The notes under the pieces are model-generated. The model ran no database searches, was not told the DNA's origin, and saw nothing but the letters and a program-made list of their open reading frames with translations. Shown piece by piece: positions 47,070 to 57,644 of a stretch of 64,000 nucleotides of DNA (position 1 is its first letter; every line of letters begins with the position of its first letter). A program made the translations under genes and the position numbers. Location of the stretch: contig NC_064831.1 in the NCBI RefSeq assembly GCF_024166365.1, forward strand, positions 49,663,768 through 49,727,767, in the 5' to 3' direction. Source of the stretch: Elephas maximus indicus (Eukaryota > Chordata > Mammalia > Proboscidea > Elephantidae).

Positions 47070-48300
47070 GCTCTCTAGCTGAGCAGTGTGGCTTAGCCTG
47101 TTAAGAAGTGGCATGGGTGGTGCATGGGGCTAGTTAGGCATGAGAAAGGAAAAAGGGGAAAGAGAGAGAAGAAATCAATGATCAAACAAATTAAAAAAAA
47201 TAATAATAATTAAAAAAATAAAAACAAAAAATGGTAGTGTAGTGCTGGCTGTTGGGGGTAGGGAAGAATTGGGGTGGTGACAAGCTGATGTCTCTGTAGC
47301 TGGTGGCACAGCATGGCTTATCAGGAAGGGGCAGAGGCAGCACAGGCCTTAGGTGGGAGGAAGAGGAAAAAGGAGAAGGGGAAAGATAAAGAAAAATAAA
47401 AGATATGGTGTTGAGGGAGCTGGCCTGTGGGTGCGGCGCAGTCCCAGGGAGGCTGTGTGACACAGGCTTTCCAGCTGAGCAGTACAGCACAGCCCACCAA
47501 GAAGTTGGGGGCAGTGCAAGGGGCTGGGTAAACAGGAGAAAGGAAAAGAAGGGAGAGAGAGAAGAAACAATAACAACAAAAAAAAGAGAGAGAGACAGAG
47601 AAAGAACCCCCCCAAACAAACAACAAATAAATAAATAAAATGGTGCTGAGGGAGCTGGTCAATGACAGCAGTGCAAACCTGGGGAGGCCATGCACAGTGA
47701 CTCTCCAACCCAGCTGTGCATCATGGCCTCTCCAGAAGGTGCGGGGGCAGTGCACAGGGCTGGGTAGGTGGGAGAAAGGAAAGGAAGGAGAGAGAAAGAG
47801 AGAGAGAAGGAAAAAAGCAAACAAACAACAACAACAAAAAAATCACAGCCCATCAAGCAGGTGAGGGCATAGCACACAGGGCTAGCTGGGTGAAAGAAAG
47901 GAAAGGAAGGAAGGAAGGTAAAGAGAGAGAAGCAACAACAACAGCCCAAAATACAACATCAAAAAAAACAAACATAACAAAAAGGAACAAAGTAAACAGC
48001 CCAAACAAATCACAGCCCATCAAGAAGGGGAAAAGGATGGCACACAGGGCTAGGTGGGTGAAAGAAAGTAAAGGAAGGAAGAGAGAGAAAGAAAAGCAAC
48101 AAAAAAAGCCAAAATAAATAATAATAAACAAATGAACAAAGCAAAAAATCAAAAAAAAAAAAAAAAAAAATCACAGCCTGTCAAGAAGGGGAGGGGATAG
48201 TACACAGGGCTAGCTGGGTGGGAGAAAGAAAAGGAAGGGAGAGCTTGAGAAGCAACAAATAAAGTCAAAAGAAGAATAGCAAAAAACAAACAAAAATACA
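47070..48300 (-). repeat. Seven imperfect tandem units in the L1 5' region
   Basis: Units start near 47075, 47298, 47470, 47705, 47840, 48005 and 48168. Each goes from CACAGCCCATCAAGAAGG-like sequence through GGCACACAGGGCTAG and GTGGGAGAAAGGAAAGGAAGG to a GAGAGAGAAG run and an A-rich spacer. The frames that open across this block are low-complexity artefacts. Confidence 0.85.
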
Positions 48301-48317
48301 AAACATAAACAAACAAA

Positions 48318-48725
48318 ATGGCCTATTGGCAAATAGCAGAGGCTTGTAGAGGGAAGAAGGATTGGGGGTGGGAAAGCATGTATCCCTAGTCACCAAGTGC
48401 TCTGTCTCCTGCTGGGAGCTCCATGGAGTTGTCTTCCTGTAATTTCTGTCCATAGCTCTTGGTGGCTTAGGTCCAAGATGGTGAATCCAGGCCGCAGTGA
48501 GCTAGTATCTCTATGGCTTAGTGACTATGGTCCGTTGGCAAGCGGTGGAGGCCTCCTACAGGGAAGAAGGGAGTCGTGTGGGAAAGTGTGTACCCCTGGT
48601 TACTGGGTGCTCTGTCTCCTGTGGGGAGCTCTGTAAAATTGCCTTTCTGTACTCCCTGTCTGAGTTCTTTGGTGTCTGTAGCCCAAGATGCTGAATCCAG
48701 CCAAGTTAGCTGATATGGGACCTTC
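48318..48725 (-). repeat. Two roughly 210-bp monomers at the L1 5' end
   Basis: Paired landmarks are about 210 bases apart: ATTGGCAAATAGCAGAGGC / GTTGGCAAGCGGTGGAGGC, then GGTGCTCTGTCTCCT and GGGAGCTC, then GGCTTAGGTCCAAGATGGTGA / TGTAGCCCAAGATGCTGA. They resemble promoter monomers of rodent L1 in arrangement, not in sequence. Confidence 0.75.
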
Positions 48726-48895
48726 ACTCCATAGCTCTCCTCATTCTCTGTGCTTGATCGAGTTCTTTATTCCTTGATGTACCTTGGGTTCCAGGATTGA
48801 CATTCGTATCTGTTTTACTTAGTTATTTGGGGTTTTTGCTGCAGAGGAACAGCACTGTACTTCTGTCTATAGCACCATGTTGGTTCCGCCTCTGT

Positions 48896-49196
48896 GATGG
48901 TTAATTTTATGCATCAACTTTGCTAGGCTATGGTTCCCAGGGGTTTGGCCAAACACTAGACAATGTAATCTAATGCATTGTATTGACATCAGTTCCTGTA
49001 ATGTAATGTAGTGTAGTGTAGTGTAGTGTAGTGTAGTGTAGTGTAGTGTAGTGTAGTGTAGTGTAGTGTAGTGTAGTGTAGTGTAGTGTAGTGTAGTGTA
49101 GTGTAGTGTAGTGTACTGCAATGTAATGTAATCAATCAATCAGTTGAAAGGGGAATTTCTTTGGGTTGTGGTCTACCTCATGACTATAAATAGATA
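48896..49196 (+). mobile_element. ERVL-type LTR piece (5' part), split by the L1
   Basis: Begins TGATGGTTAATTTTATGCATC and continues TTGCTAGGCTATGGTTCCCAG, the start of an ERVL/MLT2-like LTR. The same TGATGGTTAATTTT lies at 38188-38201, where the L1 entered. A pentamer array expands its middle. Confidence 0.7.
49005..49116 (+). repeat. (TGTAG)n pentanucleotide array
   Basis: About 21 uniform TGTAG units with AATGT-type variants at both edges (TGTAATGTAATG and GCAATGTAATGTAATC), showing growth from a short TGTAA seed in the LTR. Confidence 0.95.
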
Positions 49197-49602
49197 TGAT
49201 GCTTATGGTTCTGTGTCAACTTGGCTGGGCCATGATTCTCAGTGTTTTGACAGTTATAATGTAGTTTGGCAATCATATAATGATGCAGTCACCTCCATGA
49301 TGAGATCCAATATAATGTGATCACCACCATGATGGAATGTACTATGAGTAGCCAATCAGTTGAAAAGGAGTTTCCTTGGGGGTGTGGCCTGCATTTTCTG
49401 GCAAGGCTTGCTGGCTTTTGCTTGCTCTGGATCCTGCAGATGGTTCCCATTCATCTGACTTCTGGTTCTTGGGACTTGGGCTAGCAGCTTGCCTGCCAAT
49501 CTTGGAATTCATCAGTCTCTCATTCTCTCTCTCTCTCTCTCTGTGTGTATGCATATATGCTTCACTGGTTTTGCTTCTCTAGAGAACCCAGCCTAAGATA
49601 TC
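49197..49602 (+). mobile_element. ERVL-type 5' LTR
   Basis: TGCTTATGGTTCTGTGTCAAC to TTCTCTAGAGAACCCAGCC follows ERVL/MLT2-like LTRs. It contains a CT/GT run at 49522-49548. A sequence like the tRNA-Leu primer-binding site (TGATACTGAGAGTGG, 49603-49617) follows. Confidence 0.75.
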
Positions 49603-51655
49603 TGATACTGAGAGTGGCTCTAGAGAAACAAAATTGTAAGGATGAGTTTTCTATTCTAAATTGGTTCTCAGGCCTGGTTAGTCTTAAAGATGTGGATGGC
49701 TTCTTCCAGTAGTAAAGAGGGCAGTGCTAATACATGTAGTGAGGTGGCAATAGAAATATGCAAAATATCACCACCAATATATCAGGTATTGGTGAGAGAT
49801 GAGGCTTTGGGTGATTGCATGTTTGATATCTTTCTACAATTTTGTCATAATGAGAAGTATAAGGAAGCTGGTTGGTTGGTCCTACTTTCACTAGACAAAC
49901 GGTGAAAGAAAGAGATGGCTCAGGGCTTCAGAGTCAAAGCTCATGCACCACAAACACGACCTAAAAGTTTCCACTTATGCCTTGAAATAAAGCTTTATTT
50001 CTTGTAGTAACAGGGCTGATATTGCCGAAAACTAAACTCAGAGTCTTATTGTAAGAGTAACTGAATTACAATGCCAGCTCAATTCCCAATCTCAAGTGGT
50101 GTCTAAAGTTAAAGCGAGGGTATTGATTAAGGAGAAATGGAATGCTGATACTTGGGATGGAGACGGATGGGCAGATAACCATGAAGCTGGGGACTCTGAG
50201 CCTCTAAATTCATTGAATCACTCCCGCCAACAGAACCAGCCCTCCTGCTCCCATCTGAAGAGATTAGTCCACCTTTGTCTGCTAGGCCACCCTCCCCAGT
50301 AAAACTATTAGCCCCTCCATTCTATCTGATTAGATTACCCCCCCACCACCGTGTCTTAAGAGGCTTTGTCTGGGTCATTGCCTGGGGCATCGCCTGAGGC
50401 AAATGACTTACAAGACAATGATGAATGTTCTCCAAACACATCCTTACCATTCATTTTGGCTTCTAGACCTATAATTAGATTTAAATCACAGCAAGCCCCA
50501 AAAGGTGAAGTACAAAGTGTGATCCAGGAGGAAGTATGCTACACTCCAAAAGAACTGCTTGACTTTTCTAATATGTATAAACAGAAACCTGGGCAATATG
50601 TGTGGGAATGGCTATTAAGGATGTGGGATAATGGTGCAAGATGGGTCAGTCAGAGTTTTTTGATACGGGCCCACTAAGAACAGATTCTGTCTTCAAAGTT
50701 TCAACTTGAGAAGTTAGGAAAAGATCCAATAGTTTATTTGGTTGAGTTGCTGAAGCATGGATTTGTAGTGGTCTGCACTAAATCAAGTTAAAATACCAGA
50801 CCTACCTTGGTATACTGTAGAAGAAAGTATTCAAAGGCTTAGGGAGATTGGCATGTTAGAGTGGATTTATCAGGTTAGACCCACAAAGCCACACGTGGAG
50901 TGCCCAGAGGACACACCTTTTACCACATCAGTGAGGAACAAATTTGTGAAGGGATCCCCAGCATCCTTAAAGACTGCTGTGATTGTTACTTTATGTAAGG
51001 TAGATTTCACAGTGGGAACTGCCCTAACTGAATTAAGACACCTAACTACATTGGGGCTGATTGGACCCTGTGGTGGTAGGGGCCAAGTGGTGGCACTCAA
51101 TTGACAAAGACAAGGTGGGCACGGTAACCATAAGGGACAACAGAGTTAGAAGAGTAATCATAATAGTCTGACTTGTAAGGTCTCAGGACATTGGTGACTT
51201 AGTCATGGTGTCCCTAGGAGTGAAACAGATAGGAAATCTACTAAATATTTACTTGATCTGTACAAATGGAAGAATTCTTGGTCAAGTGAACAGCAGTCTA
51301 ACTCAAATTGCCAGAATAGAGAGCCGTGGTCCCTCAATCAGTTCCCAGGCTTGAGTGGATTTAAAGGCCCATAACCCCTTAAATGAAGGTAAGCTAAGTC
51401 CTCTTGAAGAAGGACCCCGCTACACTGTCAAAAATTTATACTGTTAATCTTTCTCCCAGCCTTCCCCAAAGGAATCTACGGTCTTTTACAAGAGTGATTG
51501 TTCTTTGGGGGAAAGGAAATATTCAGACAATTTGGGGATTACTGGATACTGGCTCTGAACTAACACTAATTCCAGGAGACCCAAAGTGTCACTTTGGTCC
51601 ACCAGTCAGATTGGGGGCATATGGAGGTCAGTTTATTAATGAAGTCTTGGAATAC
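49603..51655 (+). pseudogene. ERVL-like gag and protease remnant
   Basis: Broken endogenous-retrovirus internal region. The frame at 49690-49905 reads as the gag N-terminal part. 50366-50677 is capsid-like (YTPKELLDFSNMYKQKPGQ). 51404-51658 carries a retroviral aspartic-protease active site (GLLDTGSELTLIPG). Stops and frameshifts separate them, and the pol and 3' LTR are absent because an RTE fragment begins at about 51655. Assignment to ERVL rests on LTR, order and motif style, without a database check. Confidence 0.78.
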
Positions 51656-51818
51656 TGAATATACCATGGACTGCCAAAAGAATGAACAAATTTTTCTTGG
51701 AAGAAGTACAACCAGAATGCTCCTTAGAAGCAAGAATGACGAGACTACATCTTACATACTCTGGACATGTTATCAACAGGGATTAGTCCCTGGAGAAGGA
51801 CATCGTGCTTGGTAAAGA

Positions 51819-53018
51819 AGAGGGTCAGCCCAATATTATAAGAACTCAAAAAAGGTTTAAACACAGAAGAAAACATTCTTTGATGGTTACGAGGTGGGGG
51901 GCAGGAGAGGGGTATTCACTAACTAGAGAGTAGACAAGACTTATCTCAGGTGAAGAGAAGGACAACACACAATACAGGGGAAGTCAGCACATCTGGACTA
52001 AACCAAAAGCTAAGAAGTTTCCTGAATACAGTCAAATATTTTCAGGGATAGAGTAGCAGGGGCAGGGGTCTGGGGACCATGGTTTCAGGGGACTTCTAGG
52101 TCAATTGGTATAACAAAGTTAATTAAGAAAATGTTCTGCATCCCATTTTGGTTAGTGGTGTCTGGGGTCTTAAAGAGAGCGGTTAAGTGCTATGGCTGCT
52201 AACCGAAAAAAAAAAAAGGTCGGCAGTTCGAATCCACCAGACGCTCCTTGGAAACTCTACGGGGCAGTTTTACTCTGTCCTATAGGGTCGCTATGAATCA
52301 GAATCTACTCGACAGCAGTGGATTTTTTTTTGTGGGGGGTCTTAAAAGCTAGTGAGCAGCCTTCTAAGATGCATCAATTGGTCCTTACCCACCTGGAGCA
52401 AAGGAGAATGAAGAACACCAAAGTCACAAGGAAAATATTAGCCTAAGAGACAGAAAGGGCCACATAAACCAGAGACCCCATCAGCCTGAGACCAGAAGAA
52501 CTAGATGGTGCCTGGCTACCACCAATGACCACCCTGGCAGGGAACACAACAGACAGTCCCTGATGGAGCAGGAGAAAGTGAGGTGTAGAACTCAAATTCT
52601 AGTAAAAAGACCAGACTTAATGGTCTGACTGAGACTGGGGGGACCCTGGAAGACATGGCCCCTGGACTCTGTGTTAGCCCAAAACTAAAACCGTTTCTGA
52701 AGCCAACTCTTCAAAGATTAGACTGGTCTGTAAGGCATAAAATGATACTCATGAAGGGAATACTTCTTTGCACAAGTGAAAACGTGAGACTAAAGGGGCA
52801 GCTCCTGTCTAGCAGTGAGGTAAAAGGGCAAAAAGGGACAGGAGTTGGCTGAATGGACATGGGAAATCTGGGGTAGAAAGGAGGAGTGTGCTGTCACATT
52901 ATAGGTAGAGCAACTAGGTTCACATAACAATGTGTATATAAATTTTTGTGTGAGAAACTAACTTGAACTGTAAACTTTCACTTAAAGCACACACATACAC
53001 AAAAAATAGAGGGTCAGC
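51819..53018 (+). mobile_element. L1 3' end inside RTE, with 11-bp target duplication
   Basis: ORF2-end/3' UTR sequence (AAAAAAGGTTTAAACACAG; CAGGGGACTTCTAGGTCAATT; TTTCACTTAAAGCACAC). AGAGGGTCAGC flanks it at 51819-51829 and 53008-53018. It holds an AfroSINE. Confidence 0.92.
52164..52346 (+). mobile_element. AfroSINE inside the L1, with 11-bp target duplication
   Basis: GCGGTTAAGTGCTATGGCTG, an unusual A-run at 52206-52217, GGTCGGCAGTTCGAATCCACC, CTCGACAGCAGTGGATTTT. GGGGTCTTAAA occurs at 52164-52174 and 52336-52346. The host L1 continues. Confidence 0.9.
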
Positions 53019-53204
53019 AAAAAAGAGGAAGACCTTCAATGAAATGGATTGACACAGTGGTTGCAACAATGGGCTCAAGCATAACAATGATTGTGAGGAT
53101 GATGCAGGACTTCGCAGTGTTTCGTTCTGTTGTACATAGGGTCACTATGAGTTGGAATTGATTCAACAGCACCTAACAACAACTTACGGTCAAACCTGTC
53201 ACTT

Positions 53205-53400
53205 TTCTGTTTATAATTTTTTGGTCTTGGTGTAATACAAAAAAAAGATCTTTCCAACCTTGGTATCATAAATGTATTCTATATAATTTTTGTAGGTTTA
53301 AAAAAAATTTAAATCTAAAATTTGTATTTTTAGTGTGAGGTAAGGATCATTTTCTTTTTCCAAATGGATGCCCAAGGGAACGTTTTCTTTAACCCATGTT
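53205..53400 (-). mobile_element. Old L1 ORF2 fragment, antisense
   Basis: GTGTGAGGTAAGGATCATTTTC and TTTTCCAAATGGATGCCCAAG are antisense L1 ORF2 phrases. Confidence 0.6.
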
Positions 53401-54774
53401 TCCATTCTTCTTGTAGCCACTAGCCAGTATCCTTCAAAAGACAGTGCATGAAGCACCAAATTCCTGCATTCTTTTTCTAGATTTCATGAAGAACCAAGCT
53501 CTTTTGTTTCCACTTGTATTTTTAGTTTCAACTTCTGGGCTTCCAGCATATCCAATGCCTATGTCTTTGCACTTATACATGGTATATAATGATCTAGTCT
53601 CATATATTTCTCCTACACAAGGTTATGAGCTTCTCGAGAGAAAGAGCTGTCTTAATCAGCTTTCAATCTCAAGTACTTAAAACTTAGCAGCTTCCTCAAT
53701 AATTTTTAAATGGAGTGAATGAATGAATTAATGAAACCCTGCCCCATGTTACATACCATTTGTGATCAGTTCCATTTTGAAGCTTGCTTCCTAACAATGC
53801 AATAGGAAGCACCTTAATCTCATTGTTAACATGCCTTTAAGTCCACCTTTGGAAGGTTACTTCCGAGAAAGTTTCCTAGGTAAACTTAATCACTCCAGTG
53901 CTGTTTGAATTTCAATTAGCTTCAGCTCTGTGATGTCATATTTTTTGCATAGCGCTTACTTCAGGAAGCCTCTATCTGTGAATTCCAGTAGCTGCTGGTA
54001 ATCCACATTTTCAAGACTCCAGTACTTATAGGAGCCTCCATGGACATCGAGGCAGCTGTTCATTCAAGGAACATTCATGGTGAATTTACCATCTGCAAGT
54101 TCTTGAGGTAGTTGCAGGGCAGAAGCCAGAGCTGAATATGACATGGTCTCTGCCCTCAAACAGCTCACGATACTACAAAGGAGCTGACAGTGAGGATGAA
54201 TGAGTTTTGATGGTATCATGGAGTGGGGGAATAAAAACGACTTGGCAGTGGCTGCCCAATAGTGGAAGTGGCCAAGAGCAGGCAGTCCCTTCCAATCCCT
54301 TTGAGAAATCAGATCACTGCCCAAAGTGGGGGGAGGGGGGCTAAGCAAACGAGGTCTACTGTACAATTTAACAAATGATCAGCCTTGGGAACTTCAGTAG
54401 AAAGGAAGAGCAAATGCAATTATTTCACCTGATAAGAACGTTTTCCTTGCTACTTCTGAACGTTTCCTCTGCATTCAGCAAATACTTATTAAATTCTCTG
54501 TGTGTATTCCCCCCGCCCTCCCCCCTGAATCTTCTATCTCTCCAGGTAATCTGGGATAGGAGGTTTGTCCAGGAGGAGGGAGCTTTGGATGGATAGGGAG
54601 GGTAGAACTAGAGCTTGATTTTACAACCCTAACTGGAAACAGAATTGATTGTATTGGGTCTTTTAACCATTTTTCTGTGGCCAGAGATCACAATCCCATT
54701 TTTGCAAACAGCCCACTGTCATGGAGTATTAAATAAGATCCGGGCTTGAACCTTCCCCCGTTCCCCATCTTCCT
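53401..54774. other. Mostly unique DNA with an L2-like remnant
   Basis: 53560-53735 looks like an L2 3' end (GGTTATGAGCTTCTCGAGAGA; TGAATGAATGAATTAATG). 54060-54180 has L2/MIR-like GGTCTCTGCCCTCAAACAGCTC. The rest shows nothing. Confidence 0.4.
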
Positions 54775-56094
54775 TAGTCCTTTTGTTGTAGTTAGGTGCC
54801 ATCCAGTCGGCTCTGACTCACAGTGACCCCATCCACAACAGAACGAAACACTGGCAGGTCCTGCGCCATCCTCACAATCGTTGCTATACTTGAGCCCATT
54901 GTTGCAGCCACTGTGTCAATCCATCTCTTTGAGGGTCTTCATCTCTCGCTGACCCCCTGCTTTACCAAGTATGATGTCCTTCTCCAGGGACTGATTCCTC
55001 CTGATAACATGTCTAAAGTATGTGAGACGTAGTCTTACCATCCTTGCTTCCAAGGGGCATTCTTGTTGTACTTCTCCAAGACAGATTTGTTCATTCTTTT
55101 GGCAGTCCATGGTATATTCAATATTCTTTGCCAACATCACCATTCAAAGATGTCAATTCTTCTTTAGTCTTCCATATTCATTGTCCAGCTTTTGCATGCG
55201 TATGAGGCGACTGAAAACACCATGGCTTGGGTCAGGTGCACCTTAGTCCTTAAGGCAACATCTTTGCTTTTCAACACTTTGAAGAGGTCTTTTGTAGATT
55301 TGCCCAATGCAATGCGTCTTTTGATTTCTTGACTGCTGCTTCCATGGGTGTTCATTGTGGATCCAAGTAAAATGAAATCCTTGACAACCTCAATCTTTTC
55401 TTCTTTTATCATGATGTTGTTTATTGGTCCAGTTGTGAGGATTTTTGTTTTCTTTATGTTGAGGTATAATCCATACTGAAGGCTGTGTTCTTTGATCTTC
55501 ATCAGTGTTTCAAGTCCTCTTCACTTTCAGCAAACAAGGCTGTGTCATCTGCATAATGCAGGTTGTTAATGTCTTCCTCCAATCCTGAACCAACTGGAAG
55601 AGATCAATATTTATGCCTATTGTCAAGAAAGATGATCCAACTGAATGTGGAAATTATAGAACAATATCATTAATATCACACACAAGCAAAATTTTGCTAC
55701 ATATCACTCAAAAGCAGCCGCAGCAGTACATCGACAGGGAACTGCCAGAAATTCAAGCTGGATTCAGAAGAGGATGTGGAACCAGGGACATCATAGCTCA
55801 TGTCAGATGGATCCAGGCTGAAAGCAGAGAATACCAGGAAGATGTTTACCTGTGTTTTATTGACTATGCAAAAGATTCGACTGTGTGGATCATAACAAAT
55901 TATGGATAACGTTGCAAAGAATGAGAATTCCGGGACACTTAATTGTGCTCATGAGTAATCTGTACATGGATCATGAGGCAGTCATTTGAATAGAACAAGG
56001 GGATGCTGCGTGGTTTAAAGTCAGGAAAGGTGTGTGTCAGGGTTGAATCTTTTCAACATATCTATTCGATCTGTATGCTGAGCAAATAGTCCTT
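54775..56094 (-). mobile_element. RTE LINE with 5' inversion and 8-bp target duplication
   Basis: The 3' half (54785-55588) is antisense, from TAGTTAGGTGCCATCCAGTCG to CTTCCTCCAATCCTGA. The 5' half (about 55590-56086) is flipped to sense (frame 55613-55909: KKDDPTECGNYRTISLIS; ELPEIQAGFRRGCGTRD; VYLCFIDYAK). TAGTCCTT flanks the whole at 54775-54782 and 56087-56094. Confidence 0.92.
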
Positions 56095-57630
56095 ATGGTC
56101 ACTTTCAAACCCGAGTTTCAGCCTATCCAGTGACACTGTAGTTTGGTTTTTACATGTTTATCCGTTCTTACTTCCTGCTCTCTGAGTCACATTCTCTTCT
56201 TTGTTGTTAACTGGGACTGCCTTTGCTACACATGAACCACCCTGCATGCAACATTTCTTTTTGGGGCAGCTTGGGGATTCTATTAATACCTACTGTGCTA
56301 GATGCCAAGAGGAAATAGAAGCGGAGAACACAACCACAAGGAACTTCCAGTTTAACAAGGGGGCAAAGGTGACACTTACAAGAGGTAAACAGCACCATAA
56401 GAAAATAAGGAAAAAGATGCAGTCATCGAATTTGTGAATTCAGCTTAAAATGGGGATCACCCTGCTGCCTGGGCCCTCCTCTGATCTTGTGGTCCAAACT
56501 ATAAGGGTCCTCCAACCCCCATTAAGGTTAACCCTAATCCTCACGGGCATCTTCCAGACCTGCCCTGATGGCCCTGGCTTAGTTTCTCTGCTCCCCACCA
56601 TTGGAACTCCTACGTCCTCCACTAACATACAAGGATTTATAATTCAAAACTCAGGGGATGCAGGCAAAGCTATTTGCCCCAGTAGGCAGCTAAACCCACC
56701 ATGAGGAGAAAAAGAGTTAGAGGTCTGGTGGGAAGAGTCTGATATTTCAGAACCAGGACTGTGTTGGACTTCCTTGTGCTTACTAAGCAGTTTCAAGTTG
56801 CTTTTATTTTGGACACTTGAGGGAGGTGCGTGCCATCATCTTTTTAGTACTTTGGGCATCTAACTGTCTTCATGTAGTTCTGGATTCTTGGATATAGTTG
56901 CCTCCAGGGTCTTCTGGTTCTGCCTTTGGGCCTCAGCACAGGAAGCTAGAATCTAGTAAAGGGCCTCATTCTCCTGGTCTGGGCTCCTGCCATGGTGGCG
57001 GCCTGGTGTCCCAGAACTCTGGGACTGGCCCTTCCTCCCTCTTTCCAGTGCCCCACCTCCTTGTCCAAGCCCACATAGAATGCAGCGTGTGGAACCTGCT
57101 GACCATCTTTCTGAACGCCAGCCTGGTCTCTGCATGTTGCCTGGCTGCAGACTTTGTGTGCCCTCTCCTCCCATTCTGTTCCCTCTCCTGCACTCCCTAA
57201 GGCCAGCTGCACCACATCACTGGTCTGTTTCTCCCTAAGGTGCTGACAGCGACCACTTACAGTGGGCCTCTTTCAAGAGCACAGGGAAGATGGGCAATTA
57301 CAGGTCCTATCCTGGGTTCTCCCCATGCCCACTGTGGGTAGCCCTGCATAAATGTCCACATCACAAATATCAATGCTTCTGCTTGGTCCAGAGCTCAGCA
57401 ATGCCATTTGTACCCTCCTTGAGTTATTCTGTGAGTAACATAACCTTTGTGGACTGGCACTGGAGCCTGCTCAACTGGAGCCTGCATTGGAGGGCTGCAA
57501 GATGACCTGACTGATCTCCATGATTACCATCTCATCTTCAGATCAAGTCCACCCTTGGGCTTTGTGAAGCTGGAGGTGGGACGCTGCAAACCATGTTTCT
57601 GCTGTGCCAGCTGCTCCCGTTTAGACTCTG
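56095..57630. other. No gene recognised upstream of GCNT3
   Basis: Unique, moderately GC-rich DNA. Several short frames overlap on both strands around 56898-57215, which suggests base composition and not coding. Non-coding GCNT3 exons or an old LTR could lie here, but none is demonstrable. Confidence 0.4.
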
Positions 57631-57644
57631 CCAATAGAGGGCGG
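57631..57644 (+). promoter_or_regulatory. Candidate CTCF-binding motif
   Basis: CCAATAGAGGGCGG agrees with the core CCASYAGRKGGCRS at 13 of 14 positions. Motif match only. Confidence 0.35.

Larger units (their letters stand above)
38185..48908 (-). mobile_element. Full-length L1 (about 6.5 kb of its own) carrying nested insertions
   Basis: The antisense L1 3' end is at 38202 (T-run, then CTTAGATGAAGGTTTACAAAG) and the 5' end at about 48891 (reverse strand begins GGCGGAACCAACATGGTGC). CTGTGATGGTTAATTTT is repeated at 38185-38201 and 48892-48908. Own segments: 38202-39829 (3' UTR, ORF2 end), 42764-43343 (ORF2 C-terminus, ILRTC/WYWYND region), 44312-45704 (RT with FADDMILY), 45956-46600 (ORF1-like coiled-coil coding) and 46600-48891 (5' UTR with monomers). 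ORF2 endonuclease and the ORF1 C-terminus were not found. RT motif A reads NAEKGFNK instead of an Asp-containing motif, so it is dead. Confidence 0.9.
51655..53190 (+). mobile_element. RTE 3' fragment interrupted by L1
   Basis: 51655-51829 is RTE C-terminal coding (TGAATATACCATGGACTGCC). It resumes at 53019 (AAAAGAGGAAGACCTTCAATG) and ends CCTAACAACAACTT at about 53190. The intervening part is an L1 3' end. Confidence 0.9.

Noticed and set aside
47070..48300. Regular repeats that could suggest a CRISPR array
   Set aside because: Units are 135-230 bases, imperfect, with no short conserved repeat or unique spacers, and lie within an L1 in a mammalian genome.
48867..49139. Open frame encoding a TLHYT-repeat peptide on the reverse strand
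   Set aside because: It is a translation of the TGTAG pentamer array.
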